The notes under the pieces were generated by a model. It saw only the letters and a list, made by a program, of their open reading frames with translations, did not search any database and had not been told where the DNA came from. A stretch of 7,493 nt of DNA, from positions 1 through 7,493 of the forward strand of contig CALCYA010000048.1 of assembly GCA_937906165.1 (NCBI GenBank), given 5' to 3'. Made by a program: the position numbers and the translations under genes. This DNA is from an uncultured Bacteroidales bacterium. Lineage in GTDB: Bacteria > Bacteroidota > Bacteroidia > Bacteroidales > Bacteroidaceae. Positions 1 through 6,800 of this stretch are shown one piece after another; positions within the stretch are counted from its first letter, which is position 1, and each line of letters opens with the position of its first letter.

Positions 1-85
1 GCGGTGGAGGAGTTGAATTCTATACATGGATTAATTGCTTGCTTGTGTTTTATCTTCTCAGTCTTGCAACAACAAGTTGCAATCC

Positions 86-119
86 AGCTCCTCTTGATTC
101 CAAACAAGAGGAGCACTAT
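86..119 (+). repeat. 34-base hairpin repeat, left copy
   Basis: A perfect 10-bp inverted repeat (GCTCCTCTTG at 87-96 pairs with CAAGAGGAGC at 105-114) encloses an 8-base loop and is followed by ACTAT. The same 34-base element recurs at 7406-7439 in the same orientation, matching 31 of 34 bases, with all three differences in the loop. Conserved arms with a drifting loop suggest the structure matters. No T-run follows on either strand, so it is not a classical intrinsic terminator. Immediately before it (64-82) is another small inverted repeat, TTGCAAC-AACAA-GTTGCAA. Its function is unknown; a dispersed intergenic repeat is the simplest reading. Confidence 0.8.
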
Positions 120-189
120 TGTCTTGCATTTAAATAAATCCTGAAATTTTTCACCTTTAACACCACTTTGTGGAATTGAAACTTGGCTA

Positions 190-233
190 CACTCGCTGTG
201 CAATTGCAAGCAAGCTTGCATTGCGCTCGTTTG
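190..233 (-). repeat. Degenerate inverted copy of the intergenic hairpin repeat
   Basis: Read on the minus strand, this stretch contains CAAACGAGCG (233-224), CAAGCTTGCTTG (218-207) and GCGAGTG (196-190). These are the same words, in the same order and with similar spacing, as the + strand repeat at 3241-3290. It lies just downstream of the regulator's stop codon, while the better copies lie upstream of its start in the opposite orientation, so the regulator is flanked by inverted relatives of one repeat. TGCAAGC-AA-GCTTGCA forms a self-complementary core. It could act as a 3' hairpin for the regulator transcript, but no clear U-tract is seen. Confidence 0.6.
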
Positions 234-269
234 CAAAAGTTTTCCGTTTTTCGCTTTAAAGCAGCCTTC

Positions 270-3095
270 TTATTTCTTTTTTATCTGTGAAGGGGTAAAC
301 CCGTAGAAACTGTGGAATACACGGGTGAAATATGCCGCATCTTCAAAACCGCACTGCATAGCCACTTCGCTGACACTGTATACCGAGGTCTCCAAAAGCT
401 CCTTGGCTCTCTCCATCCTCATTCGCAATATATAAGATTGGGTGCTGTAGCCTGTTATTGACTTTATGCGCCTGTAAAGCCTTGAACTGCTCAGATGCAT
501 CTTTCCGGCAAGTGCCTCGACGTTGAATGTGGAATTCCCTATGTTGTTGGCTATAATCTCGTTTAACTTGCCTATGAATGCCCTGTCATCTGCGCTCGGT
601 TTGTTATCTTCGTCAGTGCCGATGTCCTGTGTCTCTGAATTGCGTGATTGCAGCATCCTGCGTTGTTCAATCAGTTTCTTCACGCGTATCAGAAGTTCCT
701 CGGCATTGAATGGTTTCTGCATATATGCGTCGGCTCCTTTTTCAAGTACTCTGATACGGACTTCATCCTCTCCGCGTGCCGTTACAACCACTATCGGAAT
801 ATGGCACAGCAACTCCGAGTCACGCAAGCGTGAGCATAGCTCCTCTCCACTCATCTCGGGCATCATAAGGTCTGTTATTATAAGGTCAGGACGTAGCTTC
901 TCGGCATACATCAGTGCCTCGTATCCGTTGCCTGCGGTGTGTACCTCATAATAGTCCTGCAACAGGGATTTCATGTACAGGATTACATCTGCGTTGTCTT
1001 CTACAACAAGCACCCTGCAACGCTCTGTGTTGTTTTCAGGAACCTCCCTCTTTTCGGTCGGCAACAGCTCATTTCCCGCCTTGTTGCCGAATGTCCCTTT
1101 TGTACACACTGAATATCTTGCCTCGATGTCGGCCGGTTGCCTCATCGGCAGTCTCAATATCAGTTCTGCGCCACCGTCAATGCTGTTACGTGCCTCGACG
1201 GTGCCGTTCATATATTCTATCATCTGCTTGACATACGGGAGTCCCACTCCTGTACCGGTTGCTTCGGCTTTGTTGTTGCTTCCCTGGTAGAATTGCTCGA
1301 ACACATGCGGCAGGTCCATGACGTTGAATCCGCAGCCCGTGTCGGTAATATGCAATACTACAAATTCCTTCTCGCATGTTGCACTCACGGTCACCTTTCC
1401 GCCTTCGGGAGTGTATTTGAAGGCATTGGAGAGCAGGTTGCGGATAATCTTCTCCAGATAATCGGGGACAACGCCGATTTCAAGCTGTTCCTCCTTTGCC
1501 GTAAAGGTAAGGTCAATCTTCCTCAGGCGTGCGTAGTCGGTATAACCGTCAATTATCCCTCGAATGGCAATAATGATATCCATCTTGCACCACTCGTGGT
1601 TATCCACACCCGATTCCAGTGATGCGATGTCAAGCAACTGGTTCACCAGATTCAGCAGGTCGTTGCCCTGTCGCTGTATTGAGCTTATGTACTGTTCGTT
1701 TGTCTGTTGGCTTGCTCCCGGCTTTCTCAAACGCTCGGCAAGCCCCAGTATAACGGTGAGCGGAGTACGGAACTCGTGGGTGATGTTTGTGAAGAATGTG
1801 GTACGCATGTTGTTCATACGCTTGAGCATACGTATGTTGCTGCGGCGTGTACGCAACACATAAATGAACATTACAACGAGCACGAGTGCGAATATGAGTA
1901 CTGTAATGGAGAGGTATTGGAGAGTACGGCTCAGTTTTACCTCCTCTTCGTATGCAATGCGTATGTCCTCAATCTGTTTTGTGTACTGTGCCTTTTCGTA
2001 TCCCATGTATGAGTCGTGCATCTGCTGCATGTTCTCGCTGCTGTGCAGACTGTCATTGTATTCGTGCCACATCTTGTAGTGTTTTATGGCATTCTCATAC
2101 TCCCCGTCAAGCTCCTCATATTCGGCCAACATCTGATATACCTCGGAAAGAAGACTGTAGGAGTGAGACTCCTCTGCCAGCTCCAGGCTCTTCATCAGGT
2201 ATTTGTGTGCCATATCACGGTTGCCCTGCCTCATATACAGCCGTGCCATTGACATTGCCGGCTTGAATGCATGCCAGCAGTCCTTGCTGTCTTTTATCAG
2301 TTCATAGGCCCTGCCATATTCCATTAAAGCGCTGTCATACATCAGGGCAGTCTCGTATAGTCCTCCAAAATTGTTATGGCACAGGGAAATTCCCAACTGT
2401 GAGCCGGCTTTTCTGTTGCATTCCATCGACAGCTTGTGGTACACCCATGCCGAGTCTATCTGTCCGTAGCTCTCGAATACCGCTCCAAGATTGGCAAAGT
2501 TGATGGCACGCCCAAGGTCGCTGCCCAGCTGTGTCTCGCCTTCCAGTGCCATGCGCAACATTTTCTCGGCAACCTTCATGTCGCCCATACTGAGGTGTAT
2601 GTTGCTTATTCCGTTCAGTGAGACGACACGGTTCTTAACGGCCTCGTCCGAGTTCTGGTCGCTGTATTGTCCGCAATACTCAAGCGCCTTGTAATGCTGG
2701 ATAGATGCATCTTTCAATTGTCCCATACGGCGATAGGCTGTACCCAGATTGTTCAGTGACCGCATAATCTCCATTGTGTCGGCAGACATTATGCTGTACT
2801 CCAATGCCTTGTTGTGGGCGGTGAGAGCATCGGTGAACTCTGAATTCTTGCGGAGGTTATATCCTAATACATTGTATGTGATAGCCAATGCTACAAGGTC
2901 TTCCTTCTGCTCATATCGTGTGATGTATGCGGCAAGTGAATCGTAATCATGTATATGCTGTACAGTGGCTCTTATCTCTTTCTCTCTGGCTCTGGAATGT
3001 GCCGCCTTGGTAGCGGCATTGCCGCATGATTGCAGAATTGTCACCAAAAGGCAGAACAAGATTGTGTTGGCGGTCTTGAATACGGAAGTGTACAT
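270..3095 (-). CDS. Hybrid two-component regulator: TPR sensor, histidine kinase, receiver, AraC-type DNA-binding domain
   Basis: A 941-residue one-protein signalling system. Residues 1-24 form a lipoprotein-type signal with lipobox LQSC (Cys24). About seven TPR-like helix pairs follow (roughly 69-350), then one membrane segment (about 393-415, followed by RTRR). The kinase has the H-box HEFRTPLT (His440), N-box NLLSNAFKYT (from 553), G1 DTGCGF (585-590) and G2 GTGVGL (614-619). The receiver (about 693-808) has acidic E699/D700, phosphoacceptor D742, T772 and K794. An AraC-type HTH domain occupies about 842-940. All catalytic residues are present, so it looks intact. The inferred topology is a periplasmic TPR sensor with a cytoplasmic kinase and DNA-binding part. 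ATG at 3095 is chosen over the upstream ATG at 3197 because it directly precedes the lipoprotein signal and follows a strong ribosome-binding site; the longer start lies inside a noncoding hairpin repeat. Most hybrid regulators of this kind in Bacteroidales use beta-propeller or periplasmic-binding sensors; the TPR version is a less common layout. The ligand is unknown. It is divergent from the BspA gene, its likely but unproven target. Confidence 0.95.
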   Translation of the reverse strand: MYTSVFKTANTILFCLLVTILQSCGNAATKAAHSRAREKEIRATVQHIHDYDSLAAYITRYEQKEDLVALAITYNVLGYNLRKNSEFTDALTAHNKALEYSIMSADTMEIMRSLNNLGTAYRRMGQLKDASIQHYKALEYCGQYSDQNSDEAVKNRVVSLNGISNIHLSMGDMKVAEKMLRMALEGETQLGSDLGRAINFANLGAVFESYGQIDSAWVYHKLSMECNRKAGSQLGISLCHNNFGGLYETALMYDSALMEYGRAYELIKDSKDCWHAFKPAMSMARLYMRQGNRDMAHKYLMKSLELAEESHSYSLLSEVYQMLAEYEELDGEYENAIKHYKMWHEYNDSLHSSENMQQMHDSYMGYEKAQYTKQIEDIRIAYEEEVKLSRTLQYLSITVLIFALVLVVMFIYVLRTRRSNIRMLKRMNNMRTTFFTNITHEFRTPLTVILGLAERLRKPGASQQTNEQYISSIQRQGNDLLNLVNQLLDIASLESGVDNHEWCKMDIIIAIRGIIDGYTDYARLRKIDLTFTAKEEQLEIGVVPDYLEKIIRNLLSNAFKYTPEGGKVTVSATCEKEFVVLHITDTGCGFNVMDLPHVFEQFYQGSNNKAEATGTGVGLPYVKQMIEYMNGTVEARNSIDGGAELILRLPMRQPADIEARYSVCTKGTFGNKAGNELLPTEKREVPENNTERCRVLVVEDNADVILYMKSLLQDYYEVHTAGNGYEALMYAEKLRPDLIITDLMMPEMSGEELCSRLRDSELLCHIPIVVVTARGEDEVRIRVLEKGADAYMQKPFNAEELLIRVKKLIEQRRMLQSRNSETQDIGTDEDNKPSADDRAFIGKLNEIIANNIGNSTFNVEALAGKMHLSSSRLYRRIKSITGYSTQSYILRMRMERAKELLETSVYSVSEVAMQCGFEDAAYFTRVFHSFYGFTPSQIKKK

Positions 3096-3102
3096 GGTTT
3101 GT

Positions 3103-3110
3103 CCTCCTTT
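3103..3110 (-). promoter_or_regulatory. Shine-Dalgarno site of the regulator
   Basis: On the minus strand AAAGGAGG (3110-3103) ends 7 bases before the ATG at 3095. This decides the start codon. It is notable because Bacteroidota genes usually lack a strong Shine-Dalgarno sequence, and neither of the other genes here has one. Confidence 0.75.
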
Positions 3111-3126
3111 CTGAGAAACTTTTAGA

Positions 3127-3321
3127 ATATATTTGAGCGTCAGTTCAAATATATGAACAAACGAGCGAGATAAGCAAAGTTTACTTTGACATTTCACTGC
3201 GAGTGCAGTCTATATTCGCAGTTTACTGCAAATATACAAACAAACGAGCGAGAAACATCAAGCTTGCTTGAATGTTTTTTACTGCGAGTGCAGAAAATAT
3301 TCGAGGTTTACCTCAAATATA
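3127..3321 (+). repeat. Tandem ~84-base hairpin repeat upstream of the regulator (two full copies plus partial ones)
   Basis: Two copies of AACAAACGAGCGAGA (3156-3170, 3239-3253 in near-identical form), each followed by a short palindrome and then ACTGCGAGTGCAG (3196-3208, 3281-3293). Between and around them are three AT-flanked hairpins: ATATATTTGA/TCAAATATAT (3127-3154), TATATT-c-GCAG-TTTA-CTGC-a-AATATA (3211-3236) and ATATT-c-GAGG-TTTA-CCTC-a-AATAT (3297-3320). A further TTTA-loop hairpin, CAAAG-TTTA-CTTTG, is at 3175-3188. The stems differ in sequence but remain paired, while the TTTA loop is kept, which indicates selection on structure. Every AT-flanked hairpin ends in CAAATATA, which on the minus strand is a TAnnTTTG promoter box. 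Confidence 0.8.
3146..3178 (-). promoter_or_regulatory. Putative promoter of the hybrid regulator
   Basis: On the minus strand TATATTTG (3153-3146) matches the Bacteroidales -7 consensus TAnnTTTG, and TTTG (3178-3175) lies 21 bases upstream as a -33 box. Transcription would start near 3139, giving a leader of about 44 bases before the ATG at 3095. Equivalent -7 boxes lie at 3229-3236 and 3314-3321 in the repeated hairpins, without an obvious -33 partner, so tandem promoters are possible. Confidence 0.45.
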
Positions 3322-3543
3322 ACAAATTATTTTAACTTTTCTTGACAATGCAGGCCAATTTTTAATTCAGCCATAAAGACATCCTGTTTGTCTATTCTTC
3401 GGCTATGAGGGTGCGTTTCCACAATGATACCTAATACACGCTTAAAGTGTCTGTATAATCATGCATGACAAAAGTTTCTCTCTTCTTTAAAACCTCCAAA
3501 GTAGGATTTATTCGACAAAAAAACGCACGATAACTCCTAACTC
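3322..3543. other. Intergenic stretch with no recognised gene
   Basis: This AT-rich divergent spacer shows no plausible reading frame, RNA gene or terminator. The only structured element seen is a perfect 10-base palindrome, TCATGCATGA, at 3459-3468, which could be a protein-binding site but may be chance. Confidence 0.5.
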
Positions 3544-3560
3544 GCTATTCTCAATAGCTG

Positions 3561-3568
3561 TAACTTTG
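3561..3568 (+). promoter_or_regulatory. Putative -7 box for the BspA-like gene, with adjacent inverted repeat
   Basis: TAACTTTG matches the Bacteroidales -7 consensus TAnnTTTG, which would place the transcript start near 3574 and leave a leader of about 55 bases. No TTTG -33 box is seen at the usual distance. Instead a perfect inverted repeat GCTATT-CTC-AATAGC (3544-3558) ends two bases upstream, a position where an activator or repressor could act. Confidence 0.45.
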
Positions 3569-3630
3569 CACAAATAATGGATTTTGAATAGAACAACTAT
3601 TGTAGCGCAAACTGATTAAAACACGAGAAT

Positions 3631-3864
3631 ATGAAAAAAGAACTGTTATTTACAATTATGCTGGTGCTGGGCATGTTGTCTGTGCCAGTGAAGGTGATTG
3701 GACAAAAGGTGTTGCCTGAAAAGTATGGTAATTACTCATATACGGTACAAGGTACTGCTGGTACGGTAATGTGGCGTGTGTATCCTGAATCTCAAAATAG
3801 TAGTTATGCAAGAATCTGTTTTTTTCTAACGCGTCGTCGCCCGTTGTTGAAAACAGTTGGATAA
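3631..3864 (+). CDS. N-terminal fragment of frameshifted BspA-like protein (signal peptide)
   Basis: ATG at 3631 starts a typical secretory signal: MKKE, a hydrophobic core to about residue 22, and a likely cleavage near VIG-QK. The frame then runs into TGT TTT TTT CTA and hits TAA at 3862-3864 after 77 residues. The last 12 or so residues (TRRRPLLKTVG region) look like out-of-frame translation. The -1 frame, open from 3804, continues sensibly through the T-run (FFSNASSPVVENSW...) into the leucine-rich-repeat body. A one-base change at the T-run would restore a single protein of about 1,144 residues. The upstream context is A/T-rich without a strong Shine-Dalgarno site, as usual for this phylum. 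As written, the fragment alone should have no function. Confidence 0.7.
   Translation: MKKELLFTIMLVLGMLSVPVKVIGQKVLPEKYGNYSYTVQGTAGTVMWRVYPESQNSSYARICFFLTRRRPLLKTVG
3819..3825 (+). other. T7 homopolymer / -1 slippery site at the frame break
   Basis: Seven consecutive T read in the start frame as tgT TTT TTT, the X XXY YYZ phasing of a -1 slippery heptamer. A -1 slip, or an eighth T in DNA or RNA, joins the signal-peptide frame to the BspA frame. The switch must fall between 3804 (after a TAG in the -1 frame) and 3864 (TAA in the start frame), and this is the only homopolymer of note there. No convincing stimulatory hairpin follows: the best stem, 3842-3848 with 3863-3869, starts 16 bases downstream and is weak. 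Confidence 0.7.
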
Positions 3865-3884
3865 TAACGAACAATCCCTCCTCT

Positions 3885-6800
3885 GTGACTATTACAACGT
3901 TATTTCAAAATATAAAATATGCCGATTTAAGTTACTACCAGATGGGCGAGTATCCTAGAATAGGTAAGATAGGCAATAATACTTTTTCTCAATTTAAGAA
4001 TTTGATTAGTGTAATACTACCTTGGAGACGTGATTTTCAAATAGGTAATTACGCATTTAATGGATGTGGGAGTTTGACAAGTGTGTATGCTTATACCAAT
4101 GCGAATGATGCGCTTAGTGCTGAAGGCCTGATGTATGTATCTTCAATCGGTGACGGCGCCTTTGAGGGAACTTCTATCCGATGCAGTAAAATAGGTACTG
4201 ACGCATATGAACAAGGTATAATCGGTTCTCGAGCTTTTTATGGATGTTCAGATATTACAGAACTTACAATAGATAATGTTAACAATATTGGCAATCTGGC
4301 ATTCGGAGATTGCTTTCGTCTTTCAAGACTCACTTTTGGTGATTATGTTTATGATATATCAAGTAATGCTTTTGAAGGATGCGCTAACCTGCAAGCTATT
4401 CATATAGGCAAGAATGTTTCGAAATACACTTGTTGGAACACTATTTTTCCTGCATCTTTGGGAGCACTTGAAACTATTACTGTTTCAGCAGATAATGCCA
4501 ACTACTTGAGTACAGCTACCAACTGTCTGGTTGACAAAAAGGACTTTACACTTTATCTTGGTACCAACAGTTCGGTAATCCCCAATACGGTCAAAATTAT
4601 TGGTGTTGATGCTTTCAATGGTTGTTCTGGATTGAGCACTATCAATATTCCTGCTTCTGTAACAGAGATAAGAGGCAATGCATTTTTGAACTGTACAGGA
4701 TTGGCTTCTGTTTGGTGTGAGTCAGAGACACCGGCATCCATACAAACGACTTCGTTTAAGAATATATATTCTGATGCGGTGCTCTATGTGCCAACAATAG
4801 ATGCTGTTACTGCTTACAAGAACTCTGCATGGAACAATTATTTCTCTGACATCAGGGTTGCTAAGAAAGAGGCAAATGGCATGTCTTGGGGATTAATCCC
4901 TTATGGCACAGGCACAGGCAAGTACACCCTTTGGATTAGTGGCATAGAAGAACTTGGGAACTTTAGTGCTGAGGGTGGTGCTCCTTGGAGCCAAGATATT
5001 GATAAGATAGTTGCGGTAGATGTTAGGTATGGAGTGAAACGTATCGGTCATTCTGCGTTTAAAGATTTTGGAGCAGCTGGCACAGAGGTAACCTTTAACC
5101 TTCCGTCTTCGTTAGTTTCTATTGCTGACTATGCGTTTTTCTGTTGCCCAACACTCAAGAACATCACCATCCCTGCATCGGTAGAGACGATTGGTGCAGC
5201 ATGCTTTAGGTTGTGTCCAGTACTGGAATCTGTTACCTTTGAGGAGGGCAGCAAATTAACGTCTATAGCTCAAAATGCGTTTGGAGAATGCCCAACACTC
5301 AAGAACGTCACCATCCCTGCATCGGTAAAGACGATTGGTATGGAATGCTTTGCATGGTGTAGCGCATTGGAATCAGTTACCTTTGAGAAAGGCAGTAAAT
5401 TAACGACTATTGGAAAGAACCTATTTTATGAATGCTCTGCACTCAAGAATATCACCATTCCTGCATCAGTAGAGACGATTGGTGAGTTTTGTTTTGCCTA
5501 TTGTTATGAATTGGAATCTGTTACGTTTGAGGAGGGCAGTAAATTAACGGCTATTGGAGATGATGCCTTCGATTGTTGTGAGGCACTCAAGAGTATTACC
5601 ATTCCTGCATCAGTAGAGACGGTTGGTCAGTACTGCTTTGCATGGTGTTCTGCATTGGAGTCTGTTACCTATGAGGAGGGCTGTGAATTAACTGCTATTG
5701 AAGGTCATGCATTCCACAGTTGTAGTGCACTCAAGAATATTATCATTCCTGCATCTGTAGAGACGATTGGTGAGTATTGCTTTGCCTCCTGTTTTGCATT
5801 GGAATCTGTTACCTATGAGGATGGTAGCACATTGAAGTCTATAGGAAATAATGCATTCGATTTCTGTGGAAGTCTAAAGAGCATTACCATCCCGGCATCA
5901 GTAAGTACGATTGGTGGGTACTGCTTTAGTGTATGTTCTGCATTGGAGTCTGTTACCTTTGAGGAGGGCTGCATATTATCGTCTATTGCAAATTATGCCT
6001 TCAATGGGTGTTCTGCACTCCAAAGCATCACCATCCCTGCATCTGTAGTGACGATTGGTGAGCATAGCTTTGCTGGATGCTCGAAGTTAAGTTCCGTTAC
6101 TATCGGTGAATCAGTTACAGGTATTGGCGATTGTGCATTTTCTGATATTCCCGATGGTGCTGTAATTACTTGTCTGTCATACAACCAGAAGATAGTTGAC
6201 GTTCAGGAATCTTCGTTTAATCCGAAATCAGTCTTGAGGGTTTACTATACTCCCAACTATAGTGATTTGAGCGGTTACTTCAGCAAAGTCGAGGGCATTC
6301 CTGTAACTATCACCGATGGAGCAGTGGATAACTACGAGGACATATATGAAGAGGAAATACTCCTGAGTTGCATGGAGTACAAGCGCACACTGCTTGCCGA
6401 CTCCAGGTGGAACGCATTGTATGTTCCGTTCGAGATTCCTATGGCAGAGATTGCTGACAAGTATGATGTGGCATATATCAACGACGTGCGTCTGTACGAC
6501 AGCGACAATGACGGCGACATCGACGAGAACGGCATGGAGGTGGAAGTTGTCTACGTGAAGAGCGGTACGCTCAATGCCAACACTCCTTACCTTATCCGTG
6601 TGAAGAAGAGTCTGTCGACTGAAGCAAAGGAGGCTGCTCGTAATATGAACCTGTCACTGAGCACAAGATTGTGCCCTGCTGTGGAGAACACATTCGACTG
6701 TTCATCAGTATACAAGACATTCAAGTTCTCAGGAATCTATAGCAGAATAATGAGCGAAGAAATCCCGGGAGCCTATGCCATAGCAGGTGACGGCAACTGG

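Noticed and set aside
86..119. Hairpin as an intrinsic terminator for a gene to the left or for the regulator
   Set aside because: Neither strand has a U-rich tail after the stem, and the element recurs beyond an already complete terminator at 7294-7341.
3..137. Open frame from the left edge whose product has a hydrophobic stretch ending TTSC, resembling a lipoprotein signal
   Set aside because: It has no start codon in frame, runs through the 34-base hairpin repeat that is plainly noncoding at 7406, and is short enough to be open by chance.
523..2946. Many plus-strand open frames opposite the regulator
   Set aside because: They are antisense shadows of a gene with clear kinase, receiver and AraC motifs; their products are Ser/Cys/His-rich with no recognisable domains.
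3096..3197. Longer start for the regulator at 3197, adding 34 residues
   Set aside because: The extension translates a noncoding hairpin repeat, places a charged stretch before the lipoprotein signal, and ignores the strong ribosome-binding site directly before 3095.
3819..3869. Classic programmed -1 frameshift cassette with a stimulatory hairpin
   Set aside because: The heptamer is correctly phased, but the best downstream stem is weak (7 bp with one wobble, 14-base loop) and starts 16 bases away, further than usual. Kept only as one alternative explanation of the T7 break.
5133..6134. Regularly spaced repeats as a CRISPR array
   Set aside because: The 144-base period is a multiple of three, the frame is open throughout and it encodes LRRs; there are no unique spacers.
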